The translations under genes and the position numbers were made by a program. This document shows, piece after piece, positions 54,501 through 64,000 of a stretch of 64,000 nucleotides of DNA. The notes under the pieces are model-generated. The model was given only the letters and a program-made list of their open reading frames with translations, made no database searches and was not told where the DNA came from. Numbering within the stretch: position 1 is the stretch's first letter; each line of letters begins with the position of its first letter. Origin of the DNA: Anthoceros angustus (taxonomy: Eukaryota > Streptophyta > Anthocerotopsida > Anthocerotales > Anthocerotaceae); assembly GCA_010909165.1 (NCBI GenBank), contig VJWM01000011.1:1488001-1552000 (forward strand), read 5' to 3'.

Positions 54501-55966
54501 GAGAATCTTGGCGATGCTTTGAGTCGCAAGCGAGTTTAAGTTTGATAACCGCTTTTCAAGAGGCCTCTAAGCTAAATACGATGGTGATTGAGCCAAGGAC
54601 ACTCACACGCAGATCAAGGAAGCTTATCTGCGAGATCCATTAGCAGTGATTGGATCAATGAAGTGGAGCAACCGGATCTAAGTTTAAGCTTAGAAATGGC
54701 TTGTTGATGTTCAAGCAAAACAGATTGTGATTCCCGATTCTCATGTGTTGAGAAGGAAGTTGCTTGAGTGTCATGATGTGCCAAGTGCAGTCATAGAGGA
54801 ATTGACCCAACTTATGAGAAGTTGAGAAAGTGCTTCTTCGGAATGTACAAGCATACCGTTGAGTATGTTAAGTCTTGTGTAGACTGCGCAGGATAAGGTG
54901 GAGCGCATAAATCCGCGAGGTTTGTTGCAACGCCTATTCCAAGTGGGCCTTGGAAAAGTATATCAATGGATTTCATTATGCCATTGCCAAGAATAATGGA
55001 CACACTATCATGAGTGGTTGATAGATTCAAGCAAGCACACTTCATCCCTAAGAAGCGAGTGAAAGCTTGAAGTTGCTCGATTGTTCAAGAAGCATGTATA
55101 TGTGTTACATGGACTATGCATTGTGAGTGAGAGATCCCATTTATGCAGAGTTTTGGCAACTTATGAAGAGCTTAGGAGTGCAATTATGTATGAGCACGTA
55201 CCACCGACATGATGGATCAATGAGAGGGGTGAATGAATCCAAGAAGAATACTTACGACACTATGTATGGATGGACCGAGACTGGAGTAATCATCTTGAGG
55301 ATGCAATTTTGTTATAATAACATTGTACATAGCTCCAGTGCTACACCTTTTCGGATGACTGTAAGCAATGGACGTAGTTTCCATGTTGAATGCTAGCGTG
55401 TTGAGACAAAGAAGAGAACCACGTGAATTCATTGAGCGCTTAAGGGCCGTGCATGAAGTTGCTAAGAAGATATTGGCCAAGGCTCGTGAGGCAAAAGAAG
55501 TTTCTGTGCATGTGCAAGAGGCAGTTTCAAGTAGGAGACAAGGTGTGGGTGAAATTGAAGAATTTCCCACCGCCACAAGGCGACCTCAAAGTTAAGGCCT
55601 AAGTATGGAGGACCTTCGTAGTTCAAGCGCATTGGAAATGTGGCTTACAAACCAAACTATTCGAATGGATCTTCTCTCATAATGTGTTTCATGTCTCTTT
55701 ATTGAAACCATTTGTGATTTCGAAAGAGAATGAAGATATGAACAGGAAGGATTATGTCATCCTGGTTCAACACAATCATGGTCTGCGGGAGATTGTTGAA
55801 TTCCTAGCAGAGAGAGAAGTGCCTACTGTCCGTGGTAATGTACCAGAGTATCTGGTAAGGCTTCGTAGTTATGCAGATCCTGTCTGGGTTTCACTTGAAG
55901 ATGTGCAACAAGGATCATGGATGATCTCACATCGGAGGTCATTGAGGACAATGACATCTTCCCAAA
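51592..55966 (+). pseudogene. Gypsy unit 1 gag-pol, multiply broken
   Basis: Domains in order on the plus strand: basic Gag (51592-52560); zinc knuckle CYSCGEP with HYANEC one frame over (52587-52627); protease-like HNFISPSKASLV zone (about 52850); EIILGLEWMKANKVCVNVDS (53020-53080), a typical end of Gypsy protease; reverse transcriptase with [10 protein letters not shown] near 53725 and YLDD at 53805-53816; RNase H with YDPRR and GGVLMQEGRPVAYESRKL near 54240-54290; integrase from about 54780 to 55400; and a C-terminal chromodomain (about 55790-55910, EYLVRLRSYADPVWVSLEDV). Stops and frameshifts occur throughout. The chromodomain places it in the chromovirus branch. Confidence 0.82.
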
Positions 55967-55976
55967 GGGGAGAGAG
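55967..55976 (+). promoter_or_regulatory. Polypurine tract of Gypsy unit 1
   Basis: GGGGAGAGAG directly precedes LTR B; the same tract precedes LTR C at 60913-60922. It primes plus-strand DNA synthesis and fixes the LTR start. Confidence 0.8.
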
Positions 55977-56537
55977 TAACGACAGTGAAACAAGGTAGAA
56001 AGGTGAAAAGTTGAAAAGGTAAAAGCTAAGTTAGTAGCTGCCTGCTAAGAAGATGCATGTGTTGCATGCTTCATGCAATCTCTTGTTAGAGAGGAATTGC
56101 TGCCACAAATGAAGAGCTTAGAGAGGACTCTTAGTGATTAGTGGTCCGTAAGAATCCCTAGATTTAAATGCCTAGTTAAGGTCAGCTGGATATATAAGGG
56201 CTAGAGCAAGGGCTTTGAGGAACAAGTTACAAGTTACTCACTCTTTGAGAGAGCAGTGCAAGTGCAAGCCTTGTGTTGAGAGAGTGGAGAGCTAGCTAGT
56301 GAGCTTGTCATGGAATCAAGGGCAGCCATGGGCGATAGCCGATTCCATTATTCTTGTAATAAAGAGCAAGACCTCGAGGAGGTGGCGAGTCGCTGGGGAC
56401 GGGCTACTTGGAGCCTAGTCCGTGTCGTGAGGTTGAGAGCTGAGAATCGTGCAAGTCTCTTGTGGAGTGAATTGGCGAGGTCCTAGACTGGGAAGCCAAG
56501 ACTTGACGCTTCTCATCGCGCAGTTGAGGGGTGTTAC
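55977..56537 (+). repeat. Gypsy LTR B (shared middle LTR)
   Basis: 561 bp, same landmarks as LTRs A and C (CAAGGTAGAAAGGTGAAAAG near the start, GGGGTGTTAC at the end). It serves as 3' LTR of unit 1 and 5' LTR of unit 2. Confidence 0.88.
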
Positions 56538-56589
56538 TTGAGTGGTATGAGCGTAGTCCATTCCTCCGAGTGACTAGAGAGTGCACAAG

Positions 56590-59500
56590 ATGGTCAATGA
56601 GAAGGAGAGGTCAAGCGCAGCCTCCGCCGATCATCCGCCTCAACCGCCTAAGATTCATCATCGGAACAAGAGGAAGTGAGAGCGCCGCCCGAGAGCACAA
56701 AGCAGCCCATCCGGAGAGAAGTCGAGGACTGAAGCGGATGGTGGAAGTACTTTTATCAAGTTCTTCCACGATGTAATGACTTCAAGGAAGAAGACAAAGA
56801 AGTAATCCAGAGCCCATACCAACAAGGCGAAGATGGAAGAACAACAAGAAATCTTCCACAATTCAGCAGTATCTTCAAAGTGGCTCAAATCGAGCATGAA
56901 GCTAGCCCTACCAGATAAGTATGAGGGAGAAAGAGATCCGCAAGTCATGATTCTTGGATCTATTCTATTGAGACTTATCTCGCCTCATCCGTGTTGAGCC
57001 GAGTACTACTTAGGTACTGGCAATTTCTTAAAGGGCTATGCTTTGGTCCGGTGGTTATGGTGCTAATGTTGCCTGTGGTAACCGAGCACATACCATCAGC
57101 ATCGGGCATCCTTCAAAGAAGCCCTCAAGAAGCGCCCAACTCGCGAATGCTTCGCCTAGACAACTTGACAATATCAAGCAAAGTAATCTACGAGATTATG
57201 TAAGTACCTTCGAAGTCATTATGCGCACTACCATGAGTGAAGATGACAAACCGCATCGCTTCATGGTCGGTTTGAAGGATTGGGCTAATGACTGAGTCCA
57301 ACTACATTGGCAGGCCATTAAGCAGCAGATGCCATCCCATACTTTCCATTCTAGTACATCCAACTCCTCCAAGATTTCGAGGCACTCGTGGTGATGCCCA
57401 CTAGAGGAAGCTCTAGTAGTGCCAGCAGAGGAGCTAAGGACATCCGGAAATGGAATTGCAAGAGGCAATTCAAGAGGAAATTGAAGAAATCGAGGAGCGC
57501 GCAGAGGCCGCGGAGCTGAGAACATTAGTATGGGTTCTCGAAAAGGAGTATGCTACTCATGTGGAGAGCCGGACATTATGCAAATGAATGCCCGAATGCG
57601 AACAAGACTCAACGTAAGAAGGAGATCCACACCAAGACTCGGGATTACGGCGGTTGATCCGAGGATCCCAAATGACGGATCGGCCACATGCGCGGCCGCA
57701 TGTGGTGAGTCTCGAGTGCCGAGGACAGACTATTCGGAGGCGGGTGGAGAGCTCATGTACATACATGGATGTATAAATGGAGCGAGAGGATGTTGCTTGA
57801 CTTAGCAGAACATAATTTCATTTCTCCTAGCAAGGCAAGCTTGGTTTGACATGGGCTAGTACATCCGAGCCATGTAGAGTGAAACAAGCTAAAGGAATGC
57901 GCAACACAAAGGTGAATTGCAAGAAGTGCTGCAGATAGGGAATTGGAATGGAGCAAGAGCTTCATGAGGTAGATATGGATGATCATGAAATCATCTTGGG
58001 CTTAGAATGGATGAAGGCCAACAAGGTATGTGTGAACGTGGACTCACGCACCATGATCTTAGGAGATGAAGAGCACAAAGTGAGTTGTGCGTTCTCAAGC
58101 GAGGCTTGGAGACAACATTGATGATATCATCTCTAAGAAAGAGCTCAAATGTTGTAAAGGATGGAGAGGAACTCTTTTACTTGTGCAAGGACTAGAAGAT
58201 GGTCTTGAGATGGAGTCTCAGCCCCAAAGATTCCAAAGTGCAGCCGCCTTGAATGAGTTCAAGGACTTGATGCCCGATGAGTTGCCTCCTTTACCTCCTA
58301 GAAGAATTGTAGATCATGAGATTGATCTCAAGCCGTGAAGTACACCGCCTTCAAGAGCGCCATATAGATTATCGCAGGATGAGCTACAAGAGTCAAGAGA
58401 GATGTCTAACCCGCTAGCCAAGGGCTATGTGAGAATCTCAAAGTCCCCATTTGGTGCGCCAGGTTGTTCACAAGAAGAATGGAGGATTGAGATTATGCTT
58501 GGATTATGAGCACTCAATCGATAAGTGAAGAATTCTTATCCTTTGCCAAGGATGGATGACTTGTTTGATGATTGAGAGGTGCTAAGTATTTCACCAAGTC
58601 GGATCTAATGGTGCTATTACCGTGATCATGAAATCATCTTGGGCTTAGAATGGATGAAGGCCAACAAGGTATGGATCTTTTGAGTTCCTTGTCATGCCAT
58701 TTGGACTCACTAATGCACACCACGTTTCGACTCTCATGAATACTATATTGAGATCCGCTGGATGAGTGTGTTGTGATCTACTTGGATGACATCATGATAT
58801 GCTACCTTGAAGAGCATGTCCAACACTTGAGGAAAGTGTTAGAAAGGTTAAGAGCAAATTCTTTGTTCTTAGCTATAACAAAGTGTGACTTTGTTAAGGA
58901 AGAGATAGACTTCCTAGGATTCATTGTCTGGATGGTATCGGGATGGATCCCGATAAGGTAAAGGTTATACAGAGTTGGCGCCGCCAACGAATGTGCACGA
59001 GGTGCGTATGTTTTGGGATTGGCTAGTAAGATTTGTACCGATGTTTGCCAAGATTGCGCCCCATTAATCGATCTCTTGAAGAAGGCGAAGGCTTGGAAGT
59101 GGGATGATGAATGTCGAGGGCATTCGAGTTGAAACTCAGCACTACCCCAGTATTGGCAATCTATGATCCAAAGAAGGATATAGAAGTATATACTGATGCG
59201 TCAGATATTGCAATTGGTGGAGTGCTCATGCAAGAAGGTAGGCCGGTGGCTTACGAATCAAGGAAGCTGCATGAACATGAAAGGAAGTACCCCACTTATG
59301 AAAAGGAGATGACTGCTGTCATCAATTGTCTCAAGATTTGGAGACATTATCTTCTAGGAAGATCTTTTGTCTGCATAATGTAAGCACGAGCTTCTTTACA
59401 AATCGCCGCGACTAAGCGCAAGAGGCTAGATGGCAAGATTTCCTAGCAATGTATGATGTGTCTATCAAGTACAAGCAGGGAAGGAGAATCTGTGGCGATG

Positions 59501-60912
59501 CTTTGAGTCGCAAGCGAGTTTAAGTTTGATAACCGCTTTTATAAGAGGCCTAAGCTAGGCAAACATGTATGGTGATTGACACTCACACGCAGATCAAGGA
59601 AGCTTATCTGCGAGATCCATTAGCAGGATTGGATCAATGAAGTGGAGCAACCGGATCTAAGTTTAAGCTTAGAAATGGCTTGTTGATGTTCAAGCAAAAC
59701 AGATTGTGATTCCCGATTCTCATGTGTTGAGAAGGAAGTTGCTTGAGAGTGTCATGATGTGCCAAGTGCAGTCATAGAGGAATTGACCCAACTTATGAGA
59801 AGTTGAGAAAGTGCTTTATCGGCTGGAATGTACAAGCATACTGAGTATGTTAAGTCTTGTGTAGACTGCAGGATAAGGTGCATAAATCCAGAGGTTTGTT
59901 GCAACCGCCTATTCCAAGTGGGCCTTGGAAAAGTATATCAATGGATTCATTATGCCATTGCCACCAAGAATGGACACAACTATCATGACGGTTGATAGAT
60001 TCAAGCAAGCACACTTCATCCCTACAAGAAGCGAGTGAAAGCTTGAAGTTGCTCGATTGTTCAAGAAGCATGTATATGTGTTACATGGATCATGATTGTG
60101 AGTGATGAGATCCCATTTATGCAGAGTTTTGGCAATTTTATGAAGAGCTTAGGAGTGCAATTATGAGTACACAGACATACAGATGGATCAACAGAGAGGG
60201 TGAACAGAATCCAAGAAGAATACTTACGACACTATGTACGATGGACCAAATGAGATGGAGTAATCATCTTGAGGATGCAGAATTTTGTTATAATAACATT
60301 GTACATAGCTCCATAGGCTACACACCTTTTCGGATGATGTAACGAAGCAATGGACGTAGTTTCCATGTTGAATGCTAGCGTGTTGAGAGCAAGAGAACCA
60401 CGTGAATTCATTGAGCGCTTAAGGGCTGCATGAAGTTGCTAAGAAGATATTGGCCAAGGCTCGATGTAAAAAGAAGTTTCCGAGCAGCAAGAGGCGTAGT
60501 TTCAAGTAGGAGACAAGGTGTGGGTGAAATTGAAGAATTTCCCACGCACAAGACCTCAAAGTTAAGGCCTAAGTATGGAGGACCTTTCGTAGTTCAAGCG
60601 CATTGGAAATGTGGCTTACAAACTCTGAATGGATCTTCTCTCATAATGTGTTTCATGTCTCTTTTTGAAACCATTTGTGATTTCGAAGAGAATGAAGATA
60701 TGAAGAAGGATTATGTCATCCCGGTTCAACACAATCATGGTCTCGGGAGATTGTTGAATTCTGGCAGAGAGAAGTGCCCTGTCTGTGGTAATGTACCGCA
60801 GTATCTCGTAAGGCTTCGTTATGCAGATCCCTGGTTTCACTTGAAGATGTGCAACAAGGATCATGGATGATCTCACATAATCGGAGGTCATTGAGGACAA
60901 TGACATCTTCCT
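56590..60912 (+). pseudogene. Gypsy unit 2 gag-pol, multiply broken
   Basis: Same domain order as unit 1: zinc knuckle (57551-57592), protease zone (HNFISPSK near 57810), EIILGLEWMKANKVCVNVDS near 58000, RT with VMPFGLTNA near 58695 and YLDD at 58779-58790, and RNase H (59111-59383) with LKLSTTPVLAIYDPKKDIEV then YTDASDIAIGGVLMQEGRPV, the best-preserved piece. Integrase (about 59760-60340) and chromodomain (about 60740-60850) follow. A 60-bp patch at 58622-58670 repeats the EIILGLEWMKANK sequence inside RT, a short internal copy not present in unit 1. Frames are broken as in unit 1 but at other places. Confidence 0.82.
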
Positions 60913-60922
60913 GGGGAGAGAG
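60913..60922 (+). promoter_or_regulatory. Polypurine tract of Gypsy unit 2
   Basis: GGGGAGAGAG directly before LTR C. Confidence 0.8.
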
Positions 60923-61478
60923 TAACGCACTAGTGAAACAAGGTAGAAAGGTGAAAAGTTGAAAAGGTAAAAGCTAAGTTAGTAGTCGCCTAAGAAGATG
61001 CATGTGTTGCATGCTTCATGCAATCTCTTGTTAGAGAGGAATTGCTGCCACAAATGAAGAGCGCCTAGAGAGGACTCTTAGTGATTAGTGGTCCGTAAGA
61101 ATCCCTAGATTTAATGCCTAGTTAAGGTCATGGATATATAAGGGCTAGAGCAAGGGCTTTGAGGAACAAGTTACTCACTTTGAGAGAGCAAAGCGCCTGC
61201 AAGCCTTGTGTTGAGAGAGCTGGAGAGCTAGCTAGTGAGCTTGTCATGGAATCAAGGGCGTGAGAGAGATAGCCGATTCCATCGCTGTATTCTTGTAATA
61301 AAGAGCAAGACCGAGGAGGTGGCTGAGTCGTTAGTGGACGGGCTACTTGGAGCCTAGTCCGTTGTGAGGTTGAGAGCTGAGAATCGCAAGTCTCTTGTGG
61401 AGTGAATTGGCGAGGTCCTAGATCACTGGAAGCCAAGACTTGACGCTTCCTTATTGGCTGCGCAGTGAGGGGTGTTAC
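60923..61478 (+). repeat. Gypsy LTR C
   Basis: 556 bp, third copy of the LTR; TAACGCACTAGTGAAAC at the start and GGGGTGTTAC at the end. Confidence 0.88.
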
Positions 61479-62400
61479 TGGTTATGCAGATACAAGTATA
61501 TATTTATCAATCTATTTACAACAGCTCGATCTTCACTCAGGGGTTTTTTCAATTTTTCTGATCCTATTATTGTAGGAGTTTGCTTGAAACAAATATGGGA
61601 AATGAGGACTTCCCAAATTCAACTTCTCAACTTGCCGGATATTTGGTTATGCTTCACAGCACTAGTCTCTAGGCCAGACTCAGAATAGCAGTTAATTTTC
61701 ATGATAGTCTCTCTATACAGCTGTCAAATCAGTCCCATGACGGAAATCTGTCCTTAGTGGACTTATGAATAGTGCCCTAAACAATAGGTTATAAAGAGTG
61801 CTCTAAAAATAACAAATTTGTATATGTCGCGCCATAGCCGTATACCTGCTCACTTCTCTCACGAAACAAACCAAGTCTACCATGAACCAAGCTCTATTAT
61901 GCTTTACACTCCATTTACCTATTTCTATTGCATAAAATAAGAGCCGCAAATGGGATTGCTGATGTGCAAAAATCAAAGTATCTCGATTTCATTCACTCGC
62001 ACACACACACACACACACACTGATTGGGCTCTACTGCTTACGGGATCTGTATGTCTACACACATCCGCCTATCTCGGCACTTCCTACGGTAAACATCAGC
62101 AATCCACTTCCTTCGGATTGCTCCTTCCTTTTATGAGCCATCCTTCTCCATGCCATAAATGTCTTTGCTATCTTGAGGAGATGTGTGCTGTGACCGAGGC
62201 GCCGCCTTTGCGTTAATGCTCTTGTCTTCCTCGACTTTTGCCACACTGCTTATGCACATACTTACACGGCCTTTCCTTACAATACTGCTGCGGCTACCAT
62301 CGATCATATTGCTATACGGTTATGCTTACCAACATGCACATCCCCTAAACATGCGTACCCACACCCTATCATGCTAAGTCACATGCTTCTATCCCGTTTG
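61479..62400. other. Non-coding region
   Basis: No gene recognised. Contains a (CA)n microsatellite of about 10-11 units near 61999-62021 and, near 61725-61770, the reverse complement of a segment at 31810-31860. Confidence 0.5.
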
Positions 62401-62409
62401 TGTCACGAC

Positions 62410-63090
62410 ATATACTTTCTAGAAAGTCATGTATCTTCTAGAGAATATCTTCTTGGGCTTTAGAAAATATTTTCTAGAAAGCCTAAGAGTAAAGGGCAAG
62501 TCAATTTACCAATAGGATTAAGAGAATATCTTCTAGAAAGCCCAAGAGTAAAGGGCAAGTGAATTTACCAATAGGATTAAAGTATAGGGCATGTCAATAG
62601 AGCAATAGGATGCAAGGCTGAGGGCTATATAAGGCCAAGCACATGTAGGTGTGGGGTGTTGTGTGTGAAAGTGTGAGTGTGGTGTGTGCAAGTGTGCATG
62701 TGGTGTGTGCAAGTGTGCAAATATTATGTGCAAGTGTACTTGTATTCCCTCTCATACAACACCCCATACTAATATAATATATGGCACTAGACACACTACA
62801 CTAGGTACTGCAGCATATTTCAGCACAGCCCCACACCCACACCTCAGGTGGGCTTGGCCATATTTCGCTTGAATCCTATTGGTGCATCCGCTGACCTTTA
62901 TACTTTAGTCGTGGAGAACATGTTTTAGAAAGCTCAAGACTAAGGGGCCAGCCAACTGAACAATAGGATTCAAGTACAAGGCAAGTCAACAGACCAACAG
63001 GATTCAAGGCTAAGGACTATATAAGCCAAGCCCACCTAGATGTGGGGTGTGGTGTGTGCAAGTGTGCTAGTGTGCTAGTACCTAGTGTGC
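62410..63090. repeat. Duplicated promoter-like repeat with G/T-rich tail
   Basis: TTCTAGAAAGCC(T/C)AAGAGTAAAGGGC occurs at about 62470 and 62532. A related unit returns at 62930-63080 with GACTATATAAGCCAAGC against GGCTATATAAGGCCAAGC at 62623, each followed by GTGTGGGGTGT and GTGTGCAAGTGTG runs. TATATAA followed by a GT-rich transcribed-like stretch suggests LTR or other transposon promoters, but no gene or element ends were recognised. Confidence 0.5.
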
Positions 63091-63234
63091 CTAATGCATA
63101 TAACCCACATCGTATGGGAGTGTTGTGTTCCCTCTCCATAAAGACTGAACTCTTTTTTTGCAGCATTCTTAACACCTTTCTCAGTCTTTGTGGCACCAAC
63201 TGCCGTCATTGAAAGCAGGCGTGCTGAATGTAAA

Positions 63235-63545
63235 CTTGCTAGCGGTGTTAGCAGAGCACCAATGGCGGTGTCGCCTTTGGCTTAGCAACCAATGGCGAGG
63301 TCACCGCTCAGAGAGCTAATGGCGCTGGTCACCGCTTAGCGACCAATGGCGCAGTCAACCTTCGCTTAGCGACCAATGGCGCAGGTCGCCGGCTTAGCGA
63401 CCAATGGCGGCCAGTCACCGCTTAGCGACCAATGGCGCAGTCACCGCTTAGCGACCAATGGCAGCCTGGATTAGCAGCCTATGGCAACAGATGCGACCTT
63501 TGGCATAGCCCAATGGCGCAGTCACCGTCTTAGCGGCCGATGGAT
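63235..63545. repeat. Minisatellite, about 26-bp unit, about ten variable copies
   Basis: The unit contains CTTAGCGACCAATGGCGCAG followed by TCACCG. About ten copies occur between 63235 and 63545; the central ones (63335-63465) are closest to each other. Copies vary by small insertions and deletions such as GCAG, GCAGG and GGCCAG. No unique spacers of constant length separate them. Confidence 0.85.
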
Positions 63546-63647
63546 TCGATGTACTCGTGTATGTCCATTGTTTGCAGACAAGATGCAGTTCATCGTATCA
63601 ATGCTTGGCACCAATCTAAGCTAAATTAATATATACCATTTTTCATT

Positions 63648-63952
63648 TGATTGATCATAGCATATCAGGATGGCCAAGTAGGCTGAGAGTGATGAAAATC
63701 ATGTTAAGCTCTAAGCATAAAAGATGCTTGCATTACAATGAATATAATAGAAAGTACAAAAGCCTATTTATAGGCAAGGTGGCTAGGTGGTTATAACCAT
63801 AAGTTGTTATAACCGCCAGTTGGTTGTAACTAATATAACAACTAACCTCATAGGACAACTAACTAAGTAACTACTTAATGCCCTAGAGATAAATTAAAGC
63901 ATAAGTAAAGGTGCCCTAGTAAATATTGCCCTAAACTATATGTATTTTATCA
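63648..63952 (-). repeat. 3' LTR of a third Copia element continuing past the window
   Basis: On the minus strand the sequence GAGTGGGAG (63953-63961), a purine tract like that of Copia-2, is followed by TGATAAAATACATATAGTTT as LTR start. The LTR would end at ATCA near 63648, about 305 bp. GGTTATAACC-type repeats and TATTTATAGGC lie inside. The internal part would begin at 63953 and continue beyond 64000. Confidence 0.55.
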
Positions 63953-64000
63953 CTCCCACTCACTATGAATGTAGGGGTGAAAATAAGCTACAAAATGAGA

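Larger units (their letters stand above)
50992..61478 (+). mobile_element. Head-to-tail pair of Ty3/Gypsy chromodomain elements sharing the middle LTR
   Basis: Three similar LTRs (50992-51547, 55977-56537, 60923-61478) alternate with two internal regions of 4429 and 4385 bp, all in the same orientation. LTR-internal-LTR-internal-LTR is the expected product of unequal recombination between LTRs or of tandem integration. Both internal regions carry the same broken gag-pol. I found no clear 5-bp target duplication between the outer ends (left GGTTAAG, right CTGGTTA). Confidence 0.88.

Noticed and set aside
61440-61688. 82-codon ORF across the end of LTR C
   Set aside because: It spans the LTR boundary, has no resemblance to known proteins and is of chance length.
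62400-62761. Solo LTR with TG..CA ends
   Set aside because: A TATATAA box and possible TGT...ACA ends are present, but no target duplication and no matching full element were found; kept only as a duplicated repeat.
63235-63545. Possible CRISPR array
   Set aside because: The repeats are contiguous and variable in length with no unique spacers of constant size, and the DNA is plant nuclear. It is a minisatellite.

Overview
The window is plant nuclear DNA. It holds spliced genes with GT-AG introns and plant families: a dirigent protein, a WAT1/UMAMIT-type EamA transporter, PLS-class pentatricopeptide (PPR) remnants, a GH3 fragment and HGH1. An ACR3 arsenite-efflux gene is also present; ACR3 is known from ferns, lycophytes, bryophytes and gymnosperms but not flowering plants. 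With the style of the PPR repeats and the heavy load of old transposons, this points to a seedless land plant, most likely a fern or lycophyte. That assignment is an inference.

Layout. 1-2.5 kb: a Copia reverse-transcriptase scrap interrupted by a pogo/Tigger DNA transposon. 3.9-10.9 kb: a complete but decayed Copia element on the minus strand with LTRs, TSD, PBS and PPT, and internal tandem duplications. 11.4-15.7 kb: a GH3 exon fragment, PPR pseudogenes and an intact single-exon dirigent gene. 15.7-19.5 kb: AT-rich repeats and one unrecognised ORF. 19.6-24.1 kb: two convergent clean genes, HGH1 (9 exons, plus) and a WAT1-like transporter (7 exons, minus). 24.1-28.3 kb: repeats, a tRNA-Met-like sequence, and an inverted partial copy of the PPR-dirigent block. 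28.75-29.93 kb: ACR3 copy 1 (minus). 32.9-35.7 kb: a PIF/Harbinger element with Myb-like and transposase genes. 35.9-37.8 kb: a non-LTR retroelement with its reverse-transcriptase part inverted against its C-terminal part. 39.4-47.7 kb: a second complete Copia split by a GC-rich insertion of about 4.4 kb. 48.3-50.2 kb: an arsenate reductase of the bacterial low-molecular-weight phosphatase type (ArsC) beside a decayed second ACR3, both on the minus strand. 51.0-61.5 kb: two head-to-tail chromodomain Gypsy elements sharing a middle LTR. 61.5-64 kb: low-complexity DNA, a minisatellite and the 3' LTR of a third Copia.

The most interesting biology is arsenic detoxification. ArsC-type enzymes reduce arsenate to arsenite and ACR3 exports or sequesters arsenite. 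Here an ArsC of bacterial type lies about 0.35 kb downstream of an ACR3 copy on the same strand, and a better-preserved ACR3 with the same upstream region lies 19 kb away. The ArsC reading frame has four apparent 1-2 base gaps although all its catalytic motifs survive.

A second theme is technical. Many repeats and a few genes carry tiny deletions in C/G-rich contexts, while HGH1, WAT1 and dirigent are frame-perfect. Either these loci are decaying or the assembly has context-dependent deletion errors, and this must be settled before calling ArsC or ACR3 pseudogenes.
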